From positions 124,001 to 188,000 of the forward strand of contig CP181259.1 in assembly GCA_047833645.1 (NCBI GenBank): DNA of 64,000 bases, given 5' to 3'. Of this stretch, positions 48,409 to 56,121 are shown piece after piece. The notes under the pieces were generated by a model that worked only from the letters and a program-made list of their open reading frames with translations, made no database searches and was not told where the DNA came from. Positions within the stretch are counted from its first letter, which is position 1, and the number at the start of each line of letters is the position of its first letter. A program made the translations under genes and the position numbers. This DNA comes from Pseudolactococcus sp041800635 (lineage in GTDB: Bacteria; Bacillota; Bacilli; Lactobacillales; Streptococcaceae).

Positions 48409-48645
48409 ATGCCAATTTTACTTGCTATTTTATTAATGATCGTTACCGCTTTGGGCGGCTTTGCTTTAGGTTTGTTCTTGAGCCGTCGTCAAGTGAAACA
48501 AATGTTGATGGAGAACCCGCCATTAAACGAAGATGCTGTTCGCACCATGATGAGCTCAATGGGTCGCAAACCAAGCGAAACACAAGTGCAACAAGTTTTG
48601 CGTCAAATTCGCGCAGCTGCGAAACAAGCTGACAAGAAAAAATAA
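48409..48645 (+). CDS. yneF: YneF family (UPF0154) small membrane protein
   Basis: The 78-residue protein has one N-terminal membrane helix (LLAILLMIVTALGGFALGLFLSRRQVKQML) and the conserved NPPLNEDAVRTMMSSMGRKPSETQVQQVLRQI segment of this family. Function is unknown; it is widespread in Firmicutes. It is followed by a short GGG-N3-CTCTAAAAA element. Confidence 0.9.
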   Translation: MPILLAILLMIVTALGGFALGLFLSRRQVKQMLMENPPLNEDAVRTMMSSMGRKPSETQVQQVLRQIRAAAKQADKKK

Positions 48646-48652
48646 GGTTTAA

Positions 48653-48763
48653 GGGACGCTCTAAAAACTCAGTTTTTGGGTTTCATTGCAAGAGATAGAC
48701 TAGCACGCTTTGTCGTTCTTGCATCTTTCCCTCAAAACTGAGACCCACTTTTTAGAGATTCCC
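48653..48763. mobile_element. MITE-like element 1 (111 bp) between yneF and murI
   Basis: Ends are GGG-ACG-CTCTAAAAA and, inverted, GGG-AAT-CTCTAAAAA. They match the ends of the IS5-type element at 60.8 kb (GGG-CAC-CTCTAA). Flanks are TTAA on the left and GTAA on the right, a possible decayed TTAA target duplication. The interior (ACTCAGTTTT ... AAAACTGAG, TTGCAAGA ... TCTTGCA) folds into a long hairpin and carries no gene. Confidence 0.6.
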
Positions 48764-48765
48764 GT

Positions 48766-48796
48766 AAAAGCTGAGATTTTCTCGGCTTTTGTTTTT
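48766..48796 (+). terminator. Terminator before murI
   Basis: AAAAGCTGAG-ATTTT-CTCGGCTTTT has one G-T pair and is followed by a T-rich run. Confidence 0.65.
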
Positions 48797-48810
48797 GTGA
48801 GGTAAGTAAG

Positions 48811-49605
48811 ATGGATAATCGCCCGATAGGTTTTTTAGACTCAGGTGTTGGCGGTCTGACGGTGGTTAAAGAGTTAATGCGCCAGTTACCCGATGAAGAG
48901 GTCATCTACATCGGCGATTCTAGACGGGCTCCCTATGGGCCAAGGCCAGCAGATCAAATTCGTCAGTTTACCTGGGAATTGGTCAATTTTCTCTTATCAA
49001 AAGATGTCAAGATGATTGTCTTTGCTTGTAATACAGCCACTGCTGTCGCTTGGGAGGAAGTCAAGAATCAACTGGATATTCCTGTCTTAGGTGTTATTTT
49101 ACCGGGTGCTAGCGCTGCGATTAAAGCAACGACGACAGGTCGGATTGGTGTCATTGGCACAGCCATGACAGTCGCTTCCGATATTTATCGAAAAAAAGTA
49201 CAGCTCTTGTCGCTTGATTTGTCCGTGACATCCTTGGCGTGTCCTAAGTTTGTGCCAATTGTGGAGTCAAATGAAACGACCTCAAGTGTGGCCAAGAAAA
49301 TCGTCTATGAGACACTAAAACCGCTCGTTGGTCGTGTGGATACGCTGATTTTGGGCTGTACCCACTATCCCTTGTTGCGACCCATCATTCAAAATGTCAT
49401 GGGCGATGGGGTGAAACTCATTGACAGTGGTGCTGAGTGTGTGCGAGATATCTCTGTTTTGTTGAATTATTTTGAGATTAATCGAGAGCGGACCATGGCT
49501 ACTAAAACTCATCATTTTTATACGACAGCAAGTAGTCAAGCCTTTGATGACATTGCTGAAAATTGGCTACAAATCCCTATTGAATCAAGGACATTGAAAT
49601 TATGA
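48811..49605 (+). CDS. murI: Glutamate racemase
   Basis: The enzyme makes D-glutamate for peptidoglycan. The 264-residue protein has GFLDSGVGGLTVVKEL, YIGDSRRAPYGPR and the two catalytic cysteines Cys73 (VFACNTATA) and Cys183 (ILGCTHYPLL). It overlaps the next gene by four bases and so is coupled to rdgB, as in other streptococci and lactococci. Confidence 0.95.
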   Translation: MDNRPIGFLDSGVGGLTVVKELMRQLPDEEVIYIGDSRRAPYGPRPADQIRQFTWELVNFLLSKDVKMIVFACNTATAVAWEEVKNQLDIPVLGVILPGASAAIKATTTGRIGVIGTAMTVASDIYRKKVQLLSLDLSVTSLACPKFVPIVESNETTSSVAKKIVYETLKPLVGRVDTLILGCTHYPLLRPIIQNVMGDGVKLIDSGAECVRDISVLLNYFEINRERTMATKTHHFYTTASSQAFDDIAENWLQIPIESRTLKL

Positions 49606-50528
49606 AAAAACTATATCAACACCAGACCAAAGACATTTTTGCCTACGTTCTCGAGGAACGTCGTGCGCTCATCCTTGAAAATATTTTCGGGGAACCCTTA
49701 GAGATGCCATTGTACTCAGTGTTTTTTAACTTCTTTCCGTCAGGACAAGGGTTGAAAATCGTCGCAGTAGACGAAACGCCTGTTGATGTCATTGACTTAT
49801 TTTTCCAAGTGTTGCGTGATGTGACAGGTCAGGCTTATCAGTACAGTCTTGATCAAGTCATGACGGTTGAGTTGGCTGGTCAAGTCCTGCATTCAGAGAC
49901 GGTGAATCTTGCGCGTCAAGCGCCCAAAACACTGCTCATTGCTACCCGTAATGAAGGCAAAACGAGAGAATTTAAGGCGCTATTTAGCCAACTCGGCTAT
50001 GAGATTAAAAATCTCAATGATTTTCCTGAGCTACCAGATGTCGCTGAAACTGGCATGACTTTTGAAGAAAATGCGAGATTAAAGGCTGAAACGATTTCTG
50101 AATTGACGGGTGAAATGGTCTTGGCTGATGATAGTGGCTTGATGGTTGACGTCTTAGGTGGTCTGCCAGGTGTTTGGTCAGCTAGATTTGCTGGCGATCA
50201 TGCGACGGATGCGGCTAATAATGCCAAGCTCTTACATGAACTGGCAAGTACTGCCATCTCTCCTGAGAAACGAAAAGCTAAATTCCATACAACCTTGGTC
50301 GTCGCAGCACCTGAAAAAGACTCTTTAGTCGTTGAAGGTGAGTGGCCAGGCGCCATTGCGACGATTCCAAAAGGAGAGGACGGCTTCGGCTACGATCCCT
50401 TGTTTGTTGATGAAGCCACAGGCAGAACTGCCGCTCAGATGACGCTTGAGCAAAAGAATCAAGTGTCTCATCGTGCTCGTGCTCTGAAAAATTTGTTAAA
50501 AAAATGGCCTGAATGGCTAAGACAATGA
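49602..50528 (+). CDS. rdgB: Non-canonical purine NTP pyrophosphatase (RdgB/HAM1) with N-terminal extension
   Basis: The enzyme hydrolyses XTP and dITP to keep them out of DNA. The catalytic domain begins at about residue 111 (LLIATRNEGKTREFKALF), with TFEENARLKAE, LADDSGLMVDVLGGLPGVWSARFAG, GEDGFGYDPLF and VSHRARAL. The first 110 residues (MKKLYQHQTKDIFAYVL...) are an extension seen in streptococcal/lactococcal forms and are of unknown function. It is second in a run murI-rdgB-phosphodiesterase-cbpB-xerD-like-scpA-scpB-rluB. Confidence 0.92.
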   Translation: MKKLYQHQTKDIFAYVLEERRALILENIFGEPLEMPLYSVFFNFFPSGQGLKIVAVDETPVDVIDLFFQVLRDVTGQAYQYSLDQVMTVELAGQVLHSETVNLARQAPKTLLIATRNEGKTREFKALFSQLGYEIKNLNDFPELPDVAETGMTFEENARLKAETISELTGEMVLADDSGLMVDVLGGLPGVWSARFAGDHATDAANNAKLLHELASTAISPEKRKAKFHTTLVVAAPEKDSLVVEGEWPGAIATIPKGEDGFGYDPLFVDEATGRTAAQMTLEQKNQVSHRARALKNLLKKWPEWLRQ

Positions 50529-50535
50529 GGTTTTT

Positions 50536-51054
50536 ATGATAATTGTGATGAGTGATTCCCATGGTGAATCTAAAATTGTTCAAGAAATAAAGACTATGTA
50601 TCAAGACCAAGCGAGTGCCATTATTCATTGTGGCGACTCTGAATTGGATGCCACAGATAGTATCTGGGAGGGCATCACAGTTGTCAAAGGGAATTGTGAC
50701 TTTGATGATGGCTTCCCTGAAACGATTGTCTTAACCGCGGATCAAGGGAAGATTTTTGTGACCCACGGCCATCTGTTCGGCGTCAATTTTGGTTTGGCAC
50801 GTCTGACAGCAGCAGCACGCGATAACAACTGTGACATAGCGCTGTTCGGCCATCTCCACACACCGATTGCGACCGTTGAAGACGGTATTCTCTGCTTGAA
50901 TCCAGGCAGCGTCTCACAACCGCGTGGTCGCTATAACATCAAAATGTATGCCATCATCCAGCCGACCCAGGAGAGTTACAAAATCAGTTATCTGGACACA
51001 GATCATCAGCCAATACCGAATTTACAGTTTGAATTACCGAGGTCAAGCAAATGA
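50536..51054 (+). CDS. YfcE/MJ0936-type metallophosphoesterase
   Basis: The 172-residue protein shows the metal-binding motifs IIVMSDSHGES, IIHCGDSELD, VVKGNCDFD, THGHLFGVNF and LFGHLHTPI of the YfcE phosphodiesterase family. The natural substrate is not known. It starts seven bases after rdgB and overlaps cbpB by four bases. Confidence 0.88.
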   Translation: MIIVMSDSHGESKIVQEIKTMYQDQASAIIHCGDSELDATDSIWEGITVVKGNCDFDDGFPETIVLTADQGKIFVTHGHLFGVNFGLARLTAAARDNNCDIALFGHLHTPIATVEDGILCLNPGSVSQPRGRYNIKMYAIIQPTQESYKISYLDTDHQPIPNLQFELPRSSK

Positions 51055-51518
51055 TTGACAAAAATATCGAATGTTTCTTTATGAAACAAAGTGACACCTT
51101 TTTAAAACCAGCCAGTGAAGTCGCCGTTTTATTGGACGAGCATAACATTTCACACGCTAAAATCTTGTTGAGCCAGTACAAGTACTCCAAAGTCCCCGTC
51201 GTCAATGAAGACCGTGAATTTGTCGGCATTTTGGGCTGGACAGACATCATCAACTTTGAAATGCAACATGACTTTTTCTACGAAAAATCAGATAGAACCC
51301 CCATTTCTCAAATCGTCAACAGGGAAATTTGCACCGTTCAAAAAGATTACGAGCTAGAAGATATCTTACATTTATTGGTTGGTGAACCATTTTTACCCGT
51401 TTTGAAAGGCACCGAGTTCTACGGCATCATTCCACGCCAAGAAATTCTCAAAGCGGTTAATGCATTCGCGCACACATTTACGAAGGATTACCAGATTATT
51501 GAACGAACAAACGATTAA
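51051..51518 (+). CDS. cbpB: CBS-domain protein CbpB/YkuL-like
   Basis: The 155-residue protein consists of two CBS motifs (about residues 15-75, ILLSQYKYSKVPVVNEDREFVGILGWTDI, and 85-150). In Bacillus and Listeria the family (DarB/CbpB) senses cyclic di-AMP and regulates the stringent-response enzyme Rel. The same role here is inference. Coupled to both neighbours by overlaps. Confidence 0.82.
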   Translation: MIDKNIECFFMKQSDTFLKPASEVAVLLDEHNISHAKILLSQYKYSKVPVVNEDREFVGILGWTDIINFEMQHDFFYEKSDRTPISQIVNREICTVQKDYELEDILHLLVGEPFLPVLKGTEFYGIIPRQEILKAVNAFAHTFTKDYQIIERTND

Positions 51519-52221
51519 AGCCTTCATCGATAGCCGTCAAAAAGCATCTGAGAATACAAAACTCGCTTATTTCTACGATTTACGGGCTTTTGTGACCTTT
51601 TTAACGGGCAAGGACCTAACCCAAACCCAGCTAAACCTTTATCAGCTTGAGTTGCAGTCGCTTGCGACATCTTCTCAACATCGAAAAATCACGAATATCA
51701 ATACTTTTCTGAAGTACCTTTATCAAAATGGTAAGCTGGCACATTTATATGAGTTGCACCTTGTGCCCTATCAACAACAGGCACAGCAGAACTCTGACAA
51801 AGAACGCCCGCAGCTATTGGATATCAGTCAGTACTACCAGCAAGTGCAGAAGCCAGGTGATTTGATTGCCTTGTTGATTTTAGAATTTGGTTTGAAGCCG
51901 TCAGAAATTCAAAGTTTAAAGTGGTCGGATTTTGATTGGGACTTCAAAATCTTAACCGTGGCAACGGGGGGCCTCAAGCGCATTTTACCCATTCGTGATA
52001 AGTTTGCCAGACTTGCACGTCCCATCAAAAATGCGGACGAATTGTTTATCAAGTCTCGACAGTTTCTCCATTATGAACTTAAAAAAACAAGTGACTTAAC
52101 ATCGGTTCAACTTCGAGAACAGTATATCCTACAGCGTGTGGCAGAAAGGGTCTCGATCTATGATTTGGCTAAAAATCTAGGACTGAAATCCATTCACTCC
52201 CTTGATAAATATTATAGATAA
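51499..52221 (+). CDS. XerD-like degenerate tyrosine recombinase
   Basis: The 240-residue protein has the core-binding domain (residues 1-90, NTKLAYFYDLRAFVTFLTGK) and a shortened catalytic domain. The position of the first catalytic Arg holds Lys (FGLKPSEIQSLKWSDFD) and the usual HxLRH box is absent; only YYR at the end recalls the nucleophile region. It matches the inactive-looking XerD-like protein next to scpA in streptococci and lactococci. The TTG at 51,499 is chosen because AAGGA lies 12 bases upstream; the open frame extends further into cbpB. Confidence 0.82.
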   Translation: MNEQTIKAFIDSRQKASENTKLAYFYDLRAFVTFLTGKDLTQTQLNLYQLELQSLATSSQHRKITNINTFLKYLYQNGKLAHLYELHLVPYQQQAQQNSDKERPQLLDISQYYQQVQKPGDLIALLILEFGLKPSEIQSLKWSDFDWDFKILTVATGGLKRILPIRDKFARLARPIKNADELFIKSRQFLHYELKKTSDLTSVQLREQYILQRVAERVSIYDLAKNLGLKSIHSLDKYYR

Positions 52222-52236
52222 GAGAGTTTACATAAA

Positions 52237-52986
52237 ATGAATTATGTAAAAAAAGAAATCAATATCAAAATTCATGATTTTGAAGGACCACTAGATCTAT
52301 TATTACACCTGGTCAATCAATACAAGGTCGATATTTACGAAGTCCCTTTGGTCGACGTCATTACACAGTACCTGGCTTATCTGGATACCATGAAAGAAAA
52401 GGCACTAGATTTAGCGTCAGAATATCTGGTTATTGCCAGTCAATTGGTCTTAATCAAGTCACGTCGCCTCTTACCTACCGTTTCCGATGCCTTTGAAGAA
52501 GAAACAATTGATTTGGAGCAAGAAATTCTAGCGCAAATCGATGAGTATCGGAAATATAAGTCGTTGAGTTTGGCACTGGCTCATAAACATGATGACCGTG
52601 GCCATTTTTATTCCAAAAGCAAAACGGAGATTGCGGCAGAAGATGTTGCCTTAGCCTATGATAAAAATGTACTCGATTTGTATTTTGCCTTCTCTGCCGT
52701 CATCCAACGCAAGCAAGCAGAATTCCGAGATCACCACCATACGATTAATTCGGATGAGTTTTCAGTTGAAGACAAAATAAAAGATATTTTAAGCCTTTTT
52801 CAGCATGAAAAGACCGTGAGTTTCACGCGCTTATTCCAGCCTTCACATTCCTTAGATGAAGTCGTGACCGTCTTTCTAGCCATGTTGGAGCTGATCAAAA
52901 ATCATGCGCTTAATTTCCAGCAAGATGCCACATTTGGCGATATTATCCTAACCAAAACAGAAAGTGAGGCCCTAGCAGATGAATAA
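52237..52986 (+). CDS. scpA: Segregation and condensation protein A
   Basis: ScpA is the kleisin that links Smc heads in chromosome condensation. The 249-residue protein shows INIKIHDFEGPLDLLLHLVNQYKVDIYEVPLVDVITQYL at the N-terminus (Smc contact), YLVIASQLVLIKSRRLLP, and the C-terminal winged-helix region FLAMLELIKNHALNFQQ. It overlaps scpB by eight bases. Confidence 0.95.
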   Translation: MNYVKKEINIKIHDFEGPLDLLLHLVNQYKVDIYEVPLVDVITQYLAYLDTMKEKALDLASEYLVIASQLVLIKSRRLLPTVSDAFEEETIDLEQEILAQIDEYRKYKSLSLALAHKHDDRGHFYSKSKTEIAAEDVALAYDKNVLDLYFAFSAVIQRKQAEFRDHHHTINSDEFSVEDKIKDILSLFQHEKTVSFTRLFQPSHSLDEVVTVFLAMLELIKNHALNFQQDATFGDIILTKTESEALADE

Positions 52987-53551
52987 GACAGCAGAATTAG
53001 AAGCCTTGCTATTTATGACAGGTGAAGAAGGCCTTAGCCTCAGGGACTTATCGGGTCTGCTAACGATCACACCAAGTGCCATCATCCAACAAATTGAAAA
53101 GCTATCTCAGAAATATCAAGCAGATCCTGAATCTGCATTGACCATCATCGAAACAGCTGGGAAATATCGTCTGGCAACAAAAGTTGAACTCAATGACTTG
53201 CTCCAACACTATGCTAAAACACCGATGAATCAATCCCTGTCTAAGGCAGCCTTAGAAGTTTTGGCGATCATCGCCTATAAACAACCCCTGACTCGGATAG
53301 AAGTCGATGCCATTCGTGGTGTTAACTCATCTGGGACAATGGCCACACTACAGGCCTTTGATTTGATTGAAGTCATTGGCAAAAAAGAAGTCATCGGCAA
53401 TCCCAACCTCTATGCAACAACTCCCCATTTCTTAGATTATATCGGCATCAATACGTTAGAAGAATTGCCCGAAATAAACGAAGAATCACTCATGAATATT
53501 GATGATGTCGATATTTTCAATGAAAAGGAAATCCCTACAAATGAGAATTAA
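52979..53551 (+). CDS. scpB: Segregation and condensation protein B
   Basis: ScpB forms a dimer with two winged helices and binds ScpA. The 190-residue protein shows ELEALLFMTGEEGLSLRDLSGLL, LSKAALEVLAIIAYKQPLTRIEVDAIRGVNS and the GNPNLYATTPHFLDYIGI segment. It overlaps scpA and rluB. Confidence 0.95.
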   Translation: MNKTAELEALLFMTGEEGLSLRDLSGLLTITPSAIIQQIEKLSQKYQADPESALTIIETAGKYRLATKVELNDLLQHYAKTPMNQSLSKAALEVLAIIAYKQPLTRIEVDAIRGVNSSGTMATLQAFDLIEVIGKKEVIGNPNLYATTPHFLDYIGINTLEELPEINEESLMNIDDVDIFNEKEIPTNEN

Positions 53552-54260
53552 TAAATATTTGGCACACGCAGGTGTTGCCAGTCGTCGTAAAGCTGAAGAA
53601 TTGATCAAGGCAGGTGATGTCACCGTTAATGGTGATGTCATGACTGATCTCGCTTATCAAGTGAAATCAGGCGATACAGTCGAAGTCAAACAAACACAAA
53701 TCTACAAAGAAGAGCCAGTCTATTATGTGCTCAATAAACCTCGTGGTGTGATTTCATCTGTTTCTGATGAGAAAGACCGCAAGACAGTGTTGGACTTTTT
53801 CCGTCACATTCCAGAGCGCATTTATCCAGTTGGCCGTCTTGACTGGGATACGAGTGGCTTGATTCTCATGACCAATGATGGGGAATTCGCTAATTTGATG
53901 ACCCACCCTCGTCATGAAATCGAAAAAGTCTACATCGCCAAAGTAGAAGGACAGGCCAATAAAGAAAACCTGCGTCCATTGACCCAAGGGGTTAAAATAG
54001 ATGGTCGTAAGACAAAGCCTGCCGTCTACCAGATTATCAAACAAGATATTTCAACTAAAAAATCTGTCGTTCAGCTGACGATCCATGAAGGCCGTAATCA
54101 TCAAGTTAAGAAGATGTTTGAAGCCGTTGGTCTACCGGTTCAAAAACTATCACGTGTGCAGTATGGCACGCTTGATTTAAGTGGCTTGCAACCAGGTGAG
54201 TTTCGTCGTCTGTCTAAAAAAGAAGTTAGTCAGTTGGTCAATGCTGCTAAGGGGATTTGA
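53541..54260 (+). CDS. rluB: Ribosomal large-subunit pseudouridine synthase B
   Basis: The 239-residue enzyme has an S4 RNA-binding domain (MRINKYLAHAGVASRRKAEELI) and the RsuA/RluB catalytic domain with YPVGRLDWDTSGLILMTNDG (catalytic Asp in GRLDWD) and the NHQVKKMFEAVGLPV motif. ATG 53,541 gives the conserved family start; it overlaps the scpB end by 11 bases. Confidence 0.93.
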   Translation: MRINKYLAHAGVASRRKAEELIKAGDVTVNGDVMTDLAYQVKSGDTVEVKQTQIYKEEPVYYVLNKPRGVISSVSDEKDRKTVLDFFRHIPERIYPVGRLDWDTSGLILMTNDGEFANLMTHPRHEIEKVYIAKVEGQANKENLRPLTQGVKIDGRKTKPAVYQIIKQDISTKKSVVQLTIHEGRNHQVKKMFEAVGLPVQKLSRVQYGTLDLSGLQPGEFRRLSKKEVSQLVNAAKGI

Positions 54261-54324
54261 CATAATTTTAAATATATCAAGCAAACGTTTGAGTGTCTGT
54301 TTCATACAAATTTAATCAAAAGGG

Positions 54325-54353
54325 TTGCCAAAACGCAAGTCTTTTGTTATAGT
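54325..54353 (+). promoter_or_regulatory. Promoter of the ribU riboswitch transcript
   Basis: TTGCCA and TATAGT are 17 bases apart. Transcription would begin near 54,360, exactly where stem P1 of the FMN aptamer begins. Confidence 0.75.
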
Positions 54354-54359
54354 TAGAGT

Positions 54360-54480
54360 GTCTTCAGGGCGGGGGTCGTTTCCCCACTGGTGGTAAAGTC
54401 CATGAAGCTTGAGTATAGTACTCAGGCCCGAATCGGTGAAATTCCGATACCAACTGTTAAAGTCAGGATAAAGAGGAGAC
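54360..54480 (+). ncRNA. FMN riboswitch (RFN element) aptamer
   Basis: The conserved RFN sequence is clear: TCTTCAGGGC at the 5' side, CCCACTGGTGGTAAAGTCC, CGGTGAAATTCCGATACC and AGTCAGGAT. P1 is formed by GTCTTC (54,360-54,365) and GGAGAC (54,475-54,480). The ligand is FMN, and the controlled gene encodes the riboflavin transporter RibU. The aptamer is separated from the gene by MITE-like element 2. Confidence 0.95.
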
Positions 54481-54500
54481 AAGAAAAAACCATAGTTAAA

Positions 54501-54653
54501 GGGCGCCTCTAAAAATTTAGATTTTCTTTTTGGGGGCTAAATTTTTCTAACACATCGTTATTGTTTTACACCTTGCAGTCGCAGGCTTATTACGATGATT
54601 AGTGCTAAAAAAATTAGCTCAAAAGATGTTAAATGCAGTTTTTAGAGTTACCC
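54501..54653. mobile_element. MITE-like element 2 (153 bp) inside the FMN riboswitch expression region
   Basis: Ends are GGG-CGC-CTCTAAAAA and, inverted, GGG-TAA-CTCTAAAAA, the same form as element 1 and the IS5-type element. The interior includes inverted stretches (ATTTAGATTTT ... , GGGGGCTAAATTTTTCTAA and TTAGTGCTAAAAAAATTAGC) and codes for nothing. No target duplication is evident. Immediately outside are CATAG (54,491-54,495) and CTATG (54,654-54,658) followed by TCTTTTTC, which could close a long terminator-like stem around the whole element. Confidence 0.55.
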
Positions 54654-54670
54654 CTATGTCTTTTTCAAGT

Positions 54671-54691
54671 CTTCTAAATAAAATTTAGGAG
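54671..54691 (+). promoter_or_regulatory. Predicted Shine-Dalgarno sequestering hairpin of ribU
   Basis: CTTCTAAAT pairs with ATTTAGGAG (nine pairs, one G-T, loop AAA), covering most of the AGGAGG ribosome site. The bases GTCTTC at 54,669-54,674 are identical to the 5' strand of aptamer P1, so the P1 3' strand GGAGAC could pair here instead and free the ribosome site when FMN is absent. Confidence 0.5.
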
Positions 54692-54700
54692 GTGCCCCAA

Positions 54701-55294
54701 ATGACAAACACTACTCGCACACGCAAACTGGTTTTAATCGCCATGCTTGCCGCTATTTCTTTCATCTTGATGATCTTCCCGCAATTCCCGTTAATTCCTG
54801 CTGCGGACTTTCTCAAAGTTGAATTCTCAATTATTCCAATCCTAGTCGGGCTTTATCTTTTTGATTTGCCTGCTGCCTTCTTGATTTTAATTTTGCGTTC
54901 TGTGCTTAAATTACTATTGAACAACGAAGGTGTAAGTACTTGGATTGGTCTGCCGCTTAATATCGTGGCAGTTGGGTCCTTTCTGTTGATTTTTGCTCTC
55001 TTTTTTAAGAAAGATAGCGGGACAAGAGCTTATGTCATGGGGAGTATTTTAGCAACACTCGTGATGACCGCAGCAATGGTAGTGGCAAATTTTGTTTACG
55101 CCATTCCTTTGTATGCGAAGTTTGCGCATTTTGATATCAATCAAATCTTTGGTGCCAGCAAATACTTGTTGGCTATGGTTGTCCCTTTTAACTTGTTAGA
55201 AGGTGCCATCTTTGCGGTCAGCTTTGCCATCATCTTTGTTGCTATCAAATCTATTTTAGAAAATATGTCTAAAAAAACAAAAGTCAGTCATTAA
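54701..55294 (+). CDS. ribU: Riboflavin ECF-transporter substrate-binding component RibU
   Basis: RibU is the membrane S-component that binds riboflavin and works with the shared EcfAAT module. The 197-residue protein has six hydrophobic segments; TRKLVLIAMLAAISFILM carries the conserved Ala-rich first helix that docks on EcfT, followed by ADFLKVEFSIIPILVGLYLF and PFNLLEGAIFAVSFAIIF. ATG 54,701 follows AGGAGG by eight bases. The FMN riboswitch upstream confirms the substrate. Confidence 0.94.
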   Translation: MTNTTRTRKLVLIAMLAAISFILMIFPQFPLIPAADFLKVEFSIIPILVGLYLFDLPAAFLILILRSVLKLLLNNEGVSTWIGLPLNIVAVGSFLLIFALFFKKDSGTRAYVMGSILATLVMTAAMVVANFVYAIPLYAKFAHFDINQIFGASKYLLAMVVPFNLLEGAIFAVSFAIIFVAIKSILENMSKKTKVSH

Positions 55295-55317
55295 TTAAAA
55301 TAATTAAATAAAACTAC

Positions 55318-55346
55318 TTGTCAAAGTGAAAAAACTCTGCTATAAT
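55318..55346 (+). promoter_or_regulatory. Promoter of rplJL
   Basis: TTGTCA and TATAAT are 17 bases apart and the -10 has an upstream TGC extension, giving a strong sigma-A promoter. Confidence 0.9.
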
Positions 55347-55352
55347 AAAATA

Positions 55353-55479
55353 GTTGTGAAAACAACATGACCGAAGACAGTTGGTGACATACGTCGTAAA
55401 TCCAACCGAGGACATTTATTTATTAGTTAATAATGAATTTTTGTACTCTCTATGTCTATGGTTGACGTGGAGTTTTTTT
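55353..55479 (+). ncRNA. L10 leader (ribosomal protein autoregulatory RNA)
   Basis: The leader contains GACCGAAGACAG, GTTGGTGACA and AATCCAACCGAGGAC, the conserved core bound by the L10(L12)4 complex in Gram-positives. It ends in a terminator-like hairpin (55,444-55,479) with seven T, so excess L10-L12 would favour early termination and reduce rplJL expression. Confidence 0.9.
55444..55479 (+). terminator. Attenuator terminator of the L10 leader
   Basis: ACTC..TATGTC pairs with GACGTGGAGT (two G-T pairs, small bulge) and is followed by TTTTTTT. Confidence 0.7.
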
Positions 55480-55513
55480 ACGTCATCAAATAATAGAGGA
55501 GGAAAAACAAACA

Positions 55514-56017
55514 ATGAGTGAAGCTACAATCGCTAAAAAAGCTGAGTTAGTTGACGTTGTTGCCCAAAAATTTGCAGACGCATCTGGTGTTGTCGTTGCA
55601 GATTCTCGTGGCCTTACAGTTGGACAAGACACTGAATTACGTAAACAATTACGTGAAGCAGGTGTTGAGTTCAAAGTCATCAAAAACTCAATCTTGCGTC
55701 GTGCTGCTGAAAAAGCTGGCTATGCTGACCTTACGGATCAATTCGTAGGACCATCTGCCATCGCCTTTTCAAATGAAGACGCAATTGCGCCAGCGAAAAT
55801 CTTATCAGATTTCGCTAAAACTGCTGATGCACTCGAAGTTAAGGCTGGTATTATCGAAGGCAAAGTCTCTTCAAAAGAAGAAATCGCTGCTATCGCATCA
55901 CTACCAAGTCGCGAAGGATTGCTTTCTATGCTTCTTTCAGTACTTCAAGCACCAGTTCGCAATGTTGCATACGCTGTCAAAGCTGTTGCCGACAAAGCAG
56001 AAGAAGAAGCAGCTTAA
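55514..56017 (+). CDS. rplJ: 50S ribosomal protein L10
   Basis: L10 anchors L7/L12 dimers to the ribosome stalk. The 167-residue protein shows SGVVVADSRGLTVGQDTELRKQLREAGVEFKVIKNSILRRA and the C-terminal LSVLQAPVRNVAYAVKAVADK helix that binds L12. AGAGGAGG lies ahead of the start, and the L10 leader controls expression. Confidence 0.97.
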   Translation: MSEATIAKKAELVDVVAQKFADASGVVVADSRGLTVGQDTELRKQLREAGVEFKVIKNSILRRAAEKAGYADLTDQFVGPSAIAFSNEDAIAPAKILSDFAKTADALEVKAGIIEGKVSSKEEIAAIASLPSREGLLSMLLSVLQAPVRNVAYAVKAVADKAEEEAA

Positions 56018-56018
56018 T

Positions 56019-56039
56019 TTTTTCGAAGTCCTTCGAAAA
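56019..56039 (+). other. Hairpin between rplJ and rplL
   Basis: TTTTCGAAG-TC-CTTCGAAAA is a perfect stem directly after the rplJ stop with no T run. It may tune rplL translation or stabilise mRNA ends; this is inference. Confidence 0.5.
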
Positions 56040-56121
56040 TTTAGTCTTGCTAACTTTAAATGCGCGCAAGTCGCATCTTATCCTTGCACATTAAAATAAA
56101 AATTCTAAGGAGATTCCAACA

